NCBI GenBank assembly: GCA_022649165.1
Contig: JALCNR010000013.1
Location: 24,369-88,368 of the forward strand
DNA: 64,000 nt
Source of the DNA: Actinomyces sp.
GTDB lineage: Bacteria; Actinomycetota; Actinomycetes; Actinomycetales; Actinomycetaceae
Direction: 5' to 3'
Of the stretch, positions 54,516 through 62,864 are shown one piece after another (position 1 is the stretch's first letter; each line of letters begins with the position of its first letter). The notes beneath the pieces were generated by a model, which had not been told where the DNA came from, ran no database searches, and worked only from the letters and a program-made list of their open reading frames with translations. A program made the position numbers and the translations under genes.

Positions 54516-55919
54516 ATGTCCAGCGGTTCACAAGATCCGGGTGCCCCTCCACCCGCGGGCGCCTCCTCCACGGCGCCCTCGGGCGAACGCCCGGGCCCGT
54601 TCGCCCGGCCCGCGTACAGTCAGACCATGACCGCCGCACGCCCCGCGAGCGCAGCCCCGACCTCGCCCCACAGGCTTCCCGCCCGCTCCACCTCCAGGGC
54701 CCCTGGGCGCGCCGCGGGGCGCGCCCGCACCGGAGTGAAGGCAGAGAGCCTGCGCGCCATGAACCTGTCTCTGGTCCTGCGCCACGTCCTGGAGGCTCCA
54801 GGGGCCATCTCGCGCGCCGATATCGCCGCCCGAACCGGCATCACGCGCGCCACGGTGTCTCGGCTCGTCGACGAGCTGGTCCACGCCGGACTGGTCCGTG
54901 AGGTCGGCCCCGCGCCCGAGGCGACCCGCGGCCGGCCCGCCGTCCGCCTGGCTCCGCGCCCGGGCGCCGTCATCTCCCTGGGGCTCGAGGTCAACATCAG
55001 CTACCTGGCCGCGCGCGCCGTCGACCTCACCGGGGAGGTGCTCGCCGAAGCCTCCCAGACCGGCGACTTCGCCCACTCGGATCCGGCGTCGACGCTGGCG
55101 CTCCTGGCCGACCTCGGGCGCGGAGCGCTCGAAGAGGCCACCGCCGGGGACGCCCTCGACGATGCGCGCGTCGTCGGGTCCGGTCTGGCGCTGCCGGGAC
55201 TCGTCTCCGGCGACGCCCTCGCCCTGGCCCCCAACCTGGGATGGCGGGACCTCCCGTTGGAGGAGCTCCTGACTCCGCTGGCCGGCCTGCGCCCCCTGAT
55301 GGTCGCCAACGAGGCCGACCTCGCCGCCTTCGCCGTCGCGAACCCGCGGCCCGGCGCCTCCGACGGCCCCGCGTCGTTCATCTACGTGTCGGGCGAGGTC
55401 GGCATCGGCGCTGGCATCATCGTCGACCACCGTCCCCTGTCAGGCGCCCACGGCTGGTCCGGGGAGATCGGGCACATCTGCGCCGACCCCTCCGGGCCGC
55501 TCTGCTCCTGCGGCGCCACCGGCTGCCTGGAGGCGTACCTGGGCCTGCGCGCGCTGGCCCGACGCGCCGGGCTGCCCGAAGGCTCCACCCCCACCGATGT
55601 GGCCTCCGCTGCGCGGGCCGGCTCCCCCGCGGCCCGCGTCGCGATCGACGAGGGCGGCGCTGCGCTCGGACGCGCCCTGGCGGCGGTCATCAACACGGTG
55701 GACATCCCCGAGATCCTCCTGGGTGGCATCGTCGCCGAGATCGGGCCGGACCTCATCCCATCGGCGCTGGCGGAGCTGCGTGCGCGCGTCCTCCAGTCCG
55801 CGTGGTCCGAGCCGGAGATCCGCATCGTCCCCCGTTCTGCCGTTCTGGCGGTGACGGGTGCCGCCCACCGGGTCCTCCAGCGCGTCGTCGACGATCCGAT
55901 CGCCTGGACCGCGTCCTGA
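54516..55919 (+). CDS. xylR: ROK family transcriptional regulator (XylR-like)
   Basis: 467 residues. After a Pro/Ala-rich N-terminal ~75 residues comes a MarR-like HTH ([20 protein letters not shown]), then a ROK sugar-kinase-like domain with [12 protein letters not shown] and the zinc motif [14 protein letters not shown]. Probably a xylose-responsive repressor of xylAB. Two leaderless starts are possible: ATG 54516 (TACGAT six bases before) and ATG 54627 (TACAGT six bases before). The latter would drop 37 low-complexity residues and could be the true start. Confidence 0.9.
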   Translation: MSSGSQDPGAPPPAGASSTAPSGERPGPFARPAYSQTMTAARPASAAPTSPHRLPARSTSRAPGRAAGRARTGVKAESLRAMNLSLVLRHVLEAPGAISRADIAARTGITRATVSRLVDELVHAGLVREVGPAPEATRGRPAVRLAPRPGAVISLGLEVNISYLAARAVDLTGEVLAEASQTGDFAHSDPASTLALLADLGRGALEEATAGDALDDARVVGSGLALPGLVSGDALALAPNLGWRDLPLEELLTPLAGLRPLMVANEADLAAFAVANPRPGASDGPASFIYVSGEVGIGAGIIVDHRPLSGAHGWSGEIGHICADPSGPLCSCGATGCLEAYLGLRALARRAGLPEGSTPTDVASAARAGSPAARVAIDEGGAALGRALAAVINTVDIPEILLGGIVAEIGPDLIPSALAELRARVLQSAWSEPEIRIVPRSAVLAVTGAAHRVLQRVVDDPIAWTAS

Positions 55920-55926
55920 CCCCCGG

Positions 55927-55960
55927 GATGCCGCGCCGGCGGGCGCTCCGGCGCGGCATC
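55927..55960. terminator. Bidirectional hairpin after the ROK gene
   Basis: GATGCCGCGCCGG and CCGGCGCGGCATC (13-bp perfect arms, 8-nt loop) fill the 51-bp gap between two convergent genes. Confidence 0.8.
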
Positions 55961-55970
55961 GTGCGACCGC

Positions 55971-56450
55971 TCAGGAGCGGTGTCGCAGGGCCTCCATGAT
56001 GCGGACCTCGTCCAGGACCGGGAGCACCGGCAGGGGGTCGGCCTCCTGGTCCAGCACGTACTCCGTGAGCTGGTCGCGGACGACCGCCGCGAGCTCACGC
56101 GGATCCCAGGGCTTGGCGATGTAGTGGTCCAGGCCGGCGTCGTTGAGCGCACGGACCGTGTCGGCCTGTCCCGCCTGCCCCGTCACGAGAACCGTGCGGG
56201 CCCCCCGGGTCCGCGGGTCACGGGCGACTTCCACCAGGAAGTCCACCCCCGTGCGCCCCGGCAGACGGTGGTCGGCCAGGACGAGCGCGAGCCGGTCGCC
56301 GTCGGCCAGGACGTCCTCGATGGCCGCCCACGCGTCGTCGGCGTCGCTGGCCGCCTCGAGGCGGACGGCCGAGGCGAACGGGTCGAGATCGCGCTCGATC
56401 TCGTGGCGGACGTCGTCCTCGTCCTCCAGGACCAGGATGGTCAGCATCAT
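55971..56450 (-). CDS. Single-domain response regulator
   Basis: 159 residues. Receiver domain only: acidic pocket LVLEDEDD (residues 7-14), phosphoacceptor Asp60 in LADHRLPG, switch Thr90 in VLVTGQAG, and Lys113 in IAKPWDP. About 30 further residues (LTEYVLDQEADPLPVLPV) form a short tail with no DNA-binding domain. The ATG overlaps the kinase TGA (ATGATG), implying tight coupling. It probably acts by protein contact, or feeds the same kinase as a regulator. Confidence 0.92.
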   Translation of the reverse strand: MMLTILVLEDEDDVRHEIERDLDPFASAVRLEAASDADDAWAAIEDVLADGDRLALVLADHRLPGRTGVDFLVEVARDPRTRGARTVLVTGQAGQADTVRALNDAGLDHYIAKPWDPRELAAVVRDQLTEYVLDQEADPLPVLPVLDEVRIMEALRHRS

Positions 56451-58513
56451 CGCTCCCTCCCCTTCTCTCCGGGCGCGACGGGGAGAGCGACGCGCATCCG
56501 GGTGCATCCGGGACGCGACTCCACCGTGATGGAGCCTCCCGCCGCGGTGACGATCGACTGCGCGATCGACAGTCCCATCCCGAGGCCGAACTCGACGCGC
56601 CCGCCGCGCGTGGTGAAGTGCGGGCGGAACATCCTGGCCTGCAGCTCCGGCGACACCCCCGGGCCGTTGTCCTCGATCGCCACCACGACCATGTCCCGCC
56701 CGTCCGACGCGCTCTGGCGCACGGCCCGGACCATCACGCGCGCCGGCGATGTCCCCCGTGCGGGGAGCGCCGGCTCCTCGGCCTCCTGCGCCCAGGCCTG
56801 GCGCGCCGCCAGATCCTCCCGCTCATCGGCGATCGCATCCGCGGCGTTGACCAGCAGGTTCATCCAGACCTGCTCGAGGGTCCCGGGCCGGGCCATCACC
56901 TCCGGCACCTGCTCCAGGCGACGGTCGACCCGGATGCCGCGCAGGCGGTGCTCGGTCAGCCGCAGGGCGTCGTCGAGGCTCCTCAGGACATCGGTGGGAA
57001 CCGGCTCCTCGCCCTCGGGCCGCGCGTAGGACCGCAGCGAGGACGCGAGCCCCGCGATCCTGTGGGACGCGGACTCCATCGAATGCAGCGACGACCCGAT
57101 GCGCGCCCCCAGAAGGACGTCGCGGCGGACGGACTCGGGCAGGGCCAGCAGCTCGGCGGCCGTCGCGGCGTCCGGCACGCCCGCGCGCACGAGCCTCCGG
57201 GCCAGCGCCCGGTCCCCTCCGGTCACGGGAAGGAACGACGAGGTGAGCGCCCGTTCGGCCGCGGTCGACAGGGCCGGGGCGTCGGCCGACTGCCGGATCG
57301 CGCGGGCCGCCGGCCCCAGCCCGGGGGCGTGCCCGAGCAGGCGCACGAGGTCGCGGGCCAGGTGCTCCACGGCGCGTTCCAGGGCGCTCACCGGGTTGTT
57401 GAGCTCGTGGGCGATGCCGGCCGACAGCTCGCCGAGCATCGCCAGGCGCGTGCGCTCGACCAGTTCGGCGCGGGCGGTGTGCAGGTCCTCCAGGGCGTCG
57501 GCCAGGCTCCGGCGATCGACCTCGAGCTCGTCGGCCAGCAGGCGCATGTCGACATGGAGCTCCTCGGCGCGCAGCAGGCGGGTGAGCAGCGAGCGCACGG
57601 CCAGCAGGGCGAGGTCCCGCGACACGCCGGGGTCCGCCTGGACGGCGGTCACGATCTCCGCGCGCGAGAGCATGACGAGTGTGCAGGGGGTCGTCGTCCG
57701 TGCCGTGAACCACGCCTGGCCGCCCGAGACCAGGGACACCAGCCCGATGACACGTCCCGTCGACGCCTGGTGCAGCGTCACCGGCCCGTGCGCTGTGTCC
57801 TGGTGCAGCGCCACGAGCCCCTCCATGACGAGGGTGAGGGGTGGTGGCTCTCCGCCTTGCTCGCACAGCCGTGTCCCCGCCGGCACCGCCACCCGGGGAC
57901 GGGGACCGACGACGCGCTCGACGCCCGCGAGGAAGCGCCGAAGCGCATGCGGGTCGTCCAGGCGCAGCAGGTCGTCGGTCTCGGCCGCAGACGCCGCGGC
58001 CGGGCCGCCCAGGACGAGGAGCCGACGCCCGTCGCTCCACCCCCGCTCCTCCATCCGGTCGAGGGCGATCCCGGCGAGTTCGCGGGTCAGCGCCGCTTCC
58101 TCGTGGGCCGGGACCACGGCGGCCAGCCGCCCGGCGGCCACGACGGGCGCGAGGTCGGCGTGCGCCGCCCGGTCGGTGAGGACGACGCAGGGGGCGTCGC
58201 CGGCCAGGGCGCGCACCGGCTCCGCGCCGATCGCCGCTCCGATGTCCTCCACCTCGGCCGTCGCCACGACCAGCAGCGGGGCGCCCTCGCCGATGTCGTG
58301 TGAGCCGCGGCCCCCGGCCGCGTCCCCCGGGACCAGCGACATCACGGCGGCGCCGGGGACCGCGCCCGCGAGCGCGGAGCGGGCCCGCGCGACCAGCCCG
58401 CGCGCGTCGTCGCCGAGGACCAGCGCCCACGCCCGCCCCTGCGGGGACGGATCCGGGAACGAGGGCGGCTCCGCGGGCACGGGTCGTGCTCCCCCCGCCG
58501 GACGCCCGCTCAT
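56447..58513 (-). CDS. Sensor histidine kinase with cNMP-binding-like domain
   Basis: 688 residues. The N-terminal ~190 residues are an unrecognised, possibly degenerate receiver-like region. Residues ~205-310 are a cyclic-nucleotide-binding-like beta-roll (VPAGTRLCEQGGEP, LVMEGLVALHQDT, STGRVIGLVSLV). The phosphoacceptor is His369 in AGIAHELNNPVSAL, the N box NLLVNAADA is at ~552-560, and the G boxes are DNGPGV and GLGMGLSIAQSI. No membrane segment. Start overlaps the SLC13 stop and its stop overlaps the receiver start, each by 4 nt. It may sense a cytosolic ligand tied to the transported anion (inference). Confidence 0.9.
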   Translation of the reverse strand: MSGRPAGGARPVPAEPPSFPDPSPQGRAWALVLGDDARGLVARARSALAGAVPGAAVMSLVPGDAAGGRGSHDIGEGAPLLVVATAEVEDIGAAIGAEPVRALAGDAPCVVLTDRAAHADLAPVVAAGRLAAVVPAHEEAALTRELAGIALDRMEERGWSDGRRLLVLGGPAAASAAETDDLLRLDDPHALRRFLAGVERVVGPRPRVAVPAGTRLCEQGGEPPPLTLVMEGLVALHQDTAHGPVTLHQASTGRVIGLVSLVSGGQAWFTARTTTPCTLVMLSRAEIVTAVQADPGVSRDLALLAVRSLLTRLLRAEELHVDMRLLADELEVDRRSLADALEDLHTARAELVERTRLAMLGELSAGIAHELNNPVSALERAVEHLARDLVRLLGHAPGLGPAARAIRQSADAPALSTAAERALTSSFLPVTGGDRALARRLVRAGVPDAATAAELLALPESVRRDVLLGARIGSSLHSMESASHRIAGLASSLRSYARPEGEEPVPTDVLRSLDDALRLTEHRLRGIRVDRRLEQVPEVMARPGTLEQVWMNLLVNAADAIADEREDLAARQAWAQEAEEPALPARGTSPARVMVRAVRQSASDGRDMVVVAIEDNGPGVSPELQARMFRPHFTTRGGRVEFGLGMGLSIAQSIVTAAGGSITVESRPGCTRMRVALPVAPGEKGRER

Positions 58514-59961
58514 GTCAGCCCCAGCCAGGACCACGGGAGGGGCGCCGCCACGGACAGGAGCAGCACGCCCAGCCCGCCGACCAGCAGGCCGATGCGCACC
58601 ATGTCGCGCGTGGGCACCAGCCCTGTGGCATGGGCGATCGCGTTGGGCGGGGTGGACACGGGCAGGCACATGCCCAAGGAGCAGGCCAGCGCCATGACGA
58701 CGGCGACCTCGGCCGTCGAGTTCGCGACCGAGATGGAGATCCCGATGCTCATGGGGACCAGCAGGTTCGCCGCCGCCGTCGAGGACACGAAGTTCGACAC
58801 GCCCCAGGAGATCGCGGCCACGGCCAGCAGCACCAGGGCCGCCGGGATGCCGCCCCACGGGACGGCTCCGATGAGCCAGCTGTCCAGCCCGGTGTCGCCG
58901 ACGCCGCGGCCCAGCGCGATGCCGCCGGCCACCAGCCAGAGGACCGGCCAGTCCAGACGCTTGACGTCCTCGCCGTCCATGACGCGCAGCGCCAGCAGCG
59001 CGACCACGGCGGCCAAGGACACGGTGGAGGAGCTGAGACCGTGGAGCGGCTCCGTGAGCCACCCGAGGATCGCGAGCCCGGCGATCGCGTAGAACGTGAC
59101 GGCCGGGCGCGAGGTGTCCAGCCGGGCGTCGGCGTCCAGCGCGAGCGGGGACGACGCGTCGAGGTACCGCCAGGCGAGGAACGCCCAGGCGACGAGGATG
59201 AGGAGGACCGCCACGGGCAGCGATAGGAGCACCCAGTCGAGGAAGGTCACCCGGATGCCCTGATCGGCCAGGATCCCGATGGCGATCGCGTTGGGCGGGG
59301 TGCCGACCGGCGTCATCATGCCGCCCACCGACGCCGCGACGGGGATCGCCAGCGCCATCGCGGTGCGGGACCGGGCATCCTCCAGAGCCGTGATGGCAGG
59401 CAGCATGATGGCGAACATCGTCGCGGTGGTCGCCGTGTTCGACATGAACATGCCGAGCGTCGCCGTCACCGCCATCACCCCCAGCAGCGTGGGACGGGGG
59501 CGCCCGCCGAGCGGGCGCAGGATCGCGGAGGAGAGCACACGGCCGACGTCGAATTTCGTGGCGCCCGCGGCGATCATGAAGCCGCCGATGAAGAGGACGA
59601 CGACGGGGCTCGCCAGTGCGGCGAGGTAGTCCGCAGCCGGGACGGCGCCAGCGTCGTCCGCGACGTCGAACAGGCCGTCGGAGGAGATCAGCAGGACCTC
59701 CGCGAGGAGGATCCCCATCGAGGTCGCGACCAGTGGGATCGCCTCGCTCGCCCACAGGATGATGGCGGCGAGGAAGATGCCGAGCATGCGCTCGCCCGCG
59801 GGTTCGAGTCCCGGGATGTCCCACAGGAGGCCGCCGGCCAGGACGAGGGTGGCTCCGGCGACGCCACCGGCCGTGCGCGGCGATCTTCGGGGTCGCCGCG
59901 CCCGCCGGAGCCGCGTCCGACGCGCAGCGGGGCCCGCAGTCAGGGCGGCTGCGTGCGGCAC
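58510..59961 (-). CDS. SLC13/DASS family anion:Na+ symporter
   Basis: 483 residues, about 11-12 helices. The twin clamp motifs are SNTATTATM and SSTAAANLLVP, and the repeats VGTPPNAIAIG and VSTPPNAIAHATG are typical of VcINDY-like dicarboxylate/sulfate carriers. An Arg-rich N-terminus precedes the first helix. GTG 59961 is chosen because AGGAGAG lies nine bases upstream and a TAGACT -10 box occurs ~50 bp further up; longer ATG starts would cross that promoter. First gene of the transporter-kinase-receiver unit. Substrate: a C4-dicarboxylate or sulfate, undecided. Confidence 0.9.
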   Translation of the reverse strand: MPHAAALTAGPAARRTRLRRARRPRRSPRTAGGVAGATLVLAGGLLWDIPGLEPAGERMLGIFLAAIILWASEAIPLVATSMGILLAEVLLISSDGLFDVADDAGAVPAADYLAALASPVVVLFIGGFMIAAGATKFDVGRVLSSAILRPLGGRPRPTLLGVMAVTATLGMFMSNTATTATMFAIMLPAITALEDARSRTAMALAIPVAASVGGMMTPVGTPPNAIAIGILADQGIRVTFLDWVLLSLPVAVLLILVAWAFLAWRYLDASSPLALDADARLDTSRPAVTFYAIAGLAILGWLTEPLHGLSSSTVSLAAVVALLALRVMDGEDVKRLDWPVLWLVAGGIALGRGVGDTGLDSWLIGAVPWGGIPAALVLLAVAAISWGVSNFVSSTAAANLLVPMSIGISISVANSTAEVAVVMALACSLGMCLPVSTPPNAIAHATGLVPTRDMVRIGLLVGGLGVLLLSVAAPLPWSWLGLT

Positions 59962-60325
59962 GTGATGACACTCTCCTGCGAGCTGGAGGCGGGTGGAACA
60001 GGCTCGGATCCAGTCTAGCGTGACGGAGCCCACGTCCGCCGAGGAGCGCCCCGTGGCGGGACGACGCGGAGGCGGCACGGGGACCGGAGCGGCACGGGCG
60101 GACGGCGAGAACGGCGCCCCCCGGCTCGACACCGAGACCAAGCTGTGACCTTTGCCGCTCCCCCGGCACGCCCCCGTGGAGTAGCCTGAACGGCGTAGAT
60201 TCACAGCTTCATTGGCAGTACATGCGGTTCCGTGGTGGTTGCAGGTGAGTGCGTGACTGCTCCGGTCTCGACCGAGATCGGATTCAATTCCCCTGCGCGG
60301 GGCTTCCCAGAAGGACAGCGCATTC
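59962..60325. promoter_or_regulatory. Intergenic region with cspA leader
   Basis: No gene in these 364 bp. The leftward side holds TAGACT near 60011-60016 for the SLC13 unit. Rightward, candidate -10 boxes TAGCCT (~60182) and TAGATT (~60196) give a 110-130-nt cspA leader, as in many cold-shock mRNAs. AAGCTGTGA (60140-60148) and TCACAGCTT (60201-60209) form a perfect inverted repeat flanking that core promoter. CGGTCTCG-AC-CGAGATCG lies within the leader. Confidence 0.55.
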
Positions 60326-60529
60326 ATGACCACTGGTGTCGTCAAATGGTTCAACGCGGACAAGGGCTACGGTTTCATCACCCCCGATGACGGTTCGGCC
60401 GACGTGTTCGCCCACTTCTCCAACATCGAAGCCAAGGGCTTCCGCACCCTCGACGAGGGCGACAAGGTTGAGTTCGAGATCACTCAGGGCCAGAAGGGCC
60501 TGCAGGCGGAGCACATCGCCCGCATCTGA
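60326..60529 (+). CDS. cspA: Cold-shock protein
   Basis: 67 residues, a complete cold-shock domain: [20 protein letters not shown] (RNP1 KGYGFI), VFAHFSNI (RNP2 VFAHF) and the [10 protein letters not shown] end. Single-stranded nucleic acid-binding RNA chaperone. AGAAGGAC lies 10 nt upstream of ATG. Long leader upstream and strong hairpin downstream; monocistronic. Confidence 0.97.
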   Translation: MTTGVVKWFNADKGYGFITPDDGSADVFAHFSNIEAKGFRTLDEGDKVEFEITQGQKGLQAEHIARI

Positions 60530-60579
60530 GTGCCTGCCCGCTGCCTGAGCAGTGGAGCGGCCCCTCCGGGGAGCCGTGA

Positions 60580-60615
60580 GGAGGGCCCCGGGACCGCGTG
60601 GTCCCGGGGCCCTCC
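60580..60615 (+). terminator. Strong hairpin after cspA
   Basis: GGAGGGCCCCGGGACC and GGTCCCGGGGCCCTCC: perfect 16-bp arms with a GCGT tetraloop, 50 nt after the cspA stop. No U-run, as common in high-GC actinobacteria. Confidence 0.85.
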
Positions 60616-60792
60616 GGCTGTCGAGAACTCGCCGGGCGCAGGCTCCGCAGGGGAGTGACGCGCCACACTGGACGCCTCGTCCAATTTGTCCTTACAATAG
60701 TGATGTCTCCGGAAGACCGGGGATGCCACAGAGCCGTGCGGGGCGCGGCCCGGTGGACCGCTCCTGCGCGGCACGTCGAACAGGAGCACAAC

Positions 60793-61044
60793 ATGTCAGC
60801 AATCGCCGTACGCGAGGCGGGCAGCCGCCTCGTCCACACGCCTCCAGCCACTCGCGACGCATCCGCGCCGGTGGCCAGGGGCGTCCGCCTCGGGATCCTC
60901 GCGCTTGTCGCGGTCTTCGTGGTCGCGATCGTCGCGGGTGTCATGGCGTCCCATCCCGCCGTCGTCATCGCCAGCGGATTGGCCGGCGTGCTCATCGTCC
61001 CGTTCATAGTCGCCTCGTATGTGAACGACGCGATGGGCAAGTGA
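60793..61044 (+). CDS. Small two-helix membrane protein
   Basis: 83 residues. A polar N-terminus of ~30 residues is followed by two hydrophobic segments (LGILALVAVFVVAIVAGVM; AVVIASGLAGVLIVPFIVA) separated by about six residues, then a short tail. No family recognised. CAGGAGC lies 8 nt before ATG, and TTACAAT near 60693-60699 is a likely -10 box giving a ~90-nt leader. A hairpin terminator follows at 61126-61147. Function unknown. Confidence 0.8.
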   Translation: MSAIAVREAGSRLVHTPPATRDASAPVARGVRLGILALVAVFVVAIVAGVMASHPAVVIASGLAGVLIVPFIVASYVNDAMGK

Positions 61045-61125
61045 CGGTGGCGGATCGGATGTGACCGATCCCGGACCCACGCCGACCGGCGACGGACGGC
61101 GTCGAGGACCCCACCAATCCACGGT

Positions 61126-61147
61126 CGTGGCACACAGCGGTGCCACG
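61126..61147 (+). terminator. Hairpin with T-rich tail
   Basis: CGTGGCAC-ACAGCG-GTGCCACG followed by CCTTCTTCTTTG: one of the few canonical-looking terminators in this window, ~80 nt after the small membrane protein stop. Confidence 0.75.
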
Positions 61148-61530
61148 GCCTTCTTCTTTGCCCATTTCAGGCCGCGCAACACGGCGGAGCGCGCATAGGG
61201 GCGCTCGGACATGCCAGAACGGGCCAATAGTCCTTACATACCCGTCTCAATCTCCCTATATGATAGGACATGGATTGGGGCGCTGACCGTGGCGCATTGG
61301 TCTCAGCCGCGGGCGGAGTCTCAACAGCACCGCAGAACGTTCGTCGCCGTTCACGGCCACACGGAAGCGCCGCCAGCTCGCGCGACGGCGTACCGCACCT
61401 GTGCGGACGACCGACGGAAAGTTTTCATACAATCACACGTCAATCGACTGCGACTGTCTCGGCGACACGGATAGCACGTCCACGCCCCGTCGCCAGAGCT
61501 GCCGTGGCGGACGCAGGAAGGAAGGCACAC
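61148..61530 (+). promoter_or_regulatory. Upstream region of the alcohol dehydrogenase gene
   Basis: 383 bp, less GC-rich than average, no gene I can support. CCTAT-ATG-ATAGG (61255-61267) is a palindrome overlapping TATGAT, five bases before an in-frame ATG at 61270. A second TACAAT box lies near 61426 (TTTTCATACAATCACAC). The latter probably starts the mRNA, leaving ~95 nt of leader; an 87-residue N-terminal extension from 61270 looks non-coding. Confidence 0.45.
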
Positions 61531-62661
61531 ATGTCTGCATGGACGCAATACTCGCCCACCCGGATCTTCTTCGGTGTCGGGGAGGCGCGCAACATCAGCA
61601 AGCACCTCGCTGCGACCGGGCACACGCGCGTTCTGCTCGTCGCGGATCCCTTCATGGTGAAGTCGGGGATCGCCCAGGAGGTCGTCGACGGGTCCGCCGG
61701 GATCATCCAGGGCGTCTTCCACGAGGTCGACCCCAATCCGACCGTCGCCAACGTCAACGGCGCAGTGGCCGCCGCCCGACGGGCGAACGCCGACGGCATC
61801 ATCGCGCTGGGCGGAGGCTCCGTGCTGGACGCCTCCAAGGCAGCCGCCGCAGCCCTCGGATCCGGCCTGACCGCAGAGCAGTTGGTGACCGGTTCCCCCG
61901 TCACCGGAGCCCTGCCCTTGATCGCCGTCCCGACCACGGCTGGCACCGGCAGCGAGGTCACGCCCGTCGCGATCATCAGTTGGGAGGAGCGCGGCATCAA
62001 GTTCCCCCTGGGCAGCCCACTGCTTTACCCGCAAGTCGCCGTCGTCGACCCGGAGCTTGTGTACTCCGCACCGGGCAAGGTCATCGCCGCCTCCGGGATC
62101 GACGTCATCGACCACTGCCTCGACGCCCTCAGCAGCGTCAAGCACACGCCTCTCACCGACAACAACGCGCTCAACGGAGCCCGTATCGCATTCGCCAATC
62201 TCGAGAAGGCCGCGAACGACAAGGATAAGGAGGCCATCAACGCGATGATGCTGGCCAGCCTCATCGCGGGCCTCGCTTTCTCCCAGACCGGGACCACAGG
62301 CTCCCACGCCGCCTCCTACTACCTCACGTCCAGGTACCACGTGCCGCACGGCGAAGCGACCGCCTTCACGGAGGATGCCTGGTTCCGCATCAACGCCAGG
62401 CACCGTCCGGAGATCAACGAACTGGTCGCCCGGATCGGCTTCGCCGACGCGGACGCCGTGGCGGACCGCCTCAACGAGATCAAGAAGAGCCTCGGTCTGC
62501 GCACGACGCTTGAGGAACTCGGCATCCCACTGGACGACGTCGACAGTCTCGCCCAGCACACCATCGACGCCAACAACTACGGCAACAACATCGCCCAGCT
62601 CAGCAAGGAAGAGGTCAAGGAGCTCTTCCTGACCAGAAGCTCAGCGCGCGCCGGCGCGTGA
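61531..62661 (+). CDS. Iron-dependent alcohol dehydrogenase (FucO/lactaldehyde reductase type)
   Basis: 376 residues of family III ADH. TRIFFGVGEARNISKHL start, GGGSVLDASKAAA (NAD loop) at ~95-107, VPTTAGTGSEVTPVAII, and metal ligands in IDVIDHCLDAL and HVPHGEATAFTEDAW. Reduces short aldehydes such as lactaldehyde, or oxidises propanediol, with NAD(H). GGAAGGAAGG precedes ATG 61531. Monocistronic, ending at a very stable hairpin. Close to the sugar porter but on the opposite strand. Confidence 0.92.
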   Translation: MSAWTQYSPTRIFFGVGEARNISKHLAATGHTRVLLVADPFMVKSGIAQEVVDGSAGIIQGVFHEVDPNPTVANVNGAVAAARRANADGIIALGGGSVLDASKAAAAALGSGLTAEQLVTGSPVTGALPLIAVPTTAGTGSEVTPVAIISWEERGIKFPLGSPLLYPQVAVVDPELVYSAPGKVIAASGIDVIDHCLDALSSVKHTPLTDNNALNGARIAFANLEKAANDKDKEAINAMMLASLIAGLAFSQTGTTGSHAASYYLTSRYHVPHGEATAFTEDAWFRINARHRPEINELVARIGFADADAVADRLNEIKKSLGLRTTLEELGIPLDDVDSLAQHTIDANNYGNNIAQLSKEEVKELFLTRSSARAGA

Positions 62662-62669
62662 ACCCCCGC

Positions 62670-62719
62670 GTGTGCGACCGGGGGCTGGAGGATCTCCCCT
62701 CCAGCCCCCGGTCGCACAC
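62670..62719. terminator. 22-bp-stem hairpin
   Basis: Arms 62670-62691 and 62698-62719 are perfectly complementary over 22 bp with a 6-nt loop (ATCTCC). It lies 8 nt after the dehydrogenase stop, between convergent units; probably a bidirectional terminator. Confidence 0.9.
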
Positions 62720-62735
62720 TCCCAGAAGCAGTCAC

Positions 62736-62864
62736 TCACACGCCCAACGCGTAGCGCAGATAGCCGCGGGCCTTGAGCGCATCCTCGAAAGGATCCGCCT
62801 TGGCCGGGTCCTGCTCAGCCTCGACCATGAACCACCCCCGGCCGTCAGCACGTACGACCCGGTC
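62736..62864 (-). pseudogene. C-terminal remnant of an IolE-like inosose dehydratase
   Basis: 43 codons directly after, and in frame with, the porter stop codon. They read DRVVRADGRGWFMVEAEQ, then DPAKADPFEDALKARGYLRY ALGV and stop. The GW(x)VVEAEQDPAKA(x)P pattern is the C-terminal end of IolE-type TIM-barrel sugar isomerases/dehydratases (family knowledge from memory). No start codon or Shine-Dalgarno supports a full gene and the N-terminal ~250 residues are missing, so it looks like a decayed inositol gene left by a deletion. Confidence 0.65.

Noticed and set aside
59795..59825. GGGTTCGAGTCCC-like string resembling a tRNA T-loop
   Set aside because: It lies inside the SLC13 gene; no acceptor stem, D-loop or anticodon arm can be folded around it.
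61270..61530. 87-codon in-frame N-terminal extension of the alcohol dehydrogenase starting at ATG 61270 with TATGAT just upstream
   Set aside because: The translation is Arg/Ser-rich without family similarity. The normal family start with a strong GGAAGGAAGG site is at 61531, and another TACAAT box lies between. Kept only as a comment on the upstream region.
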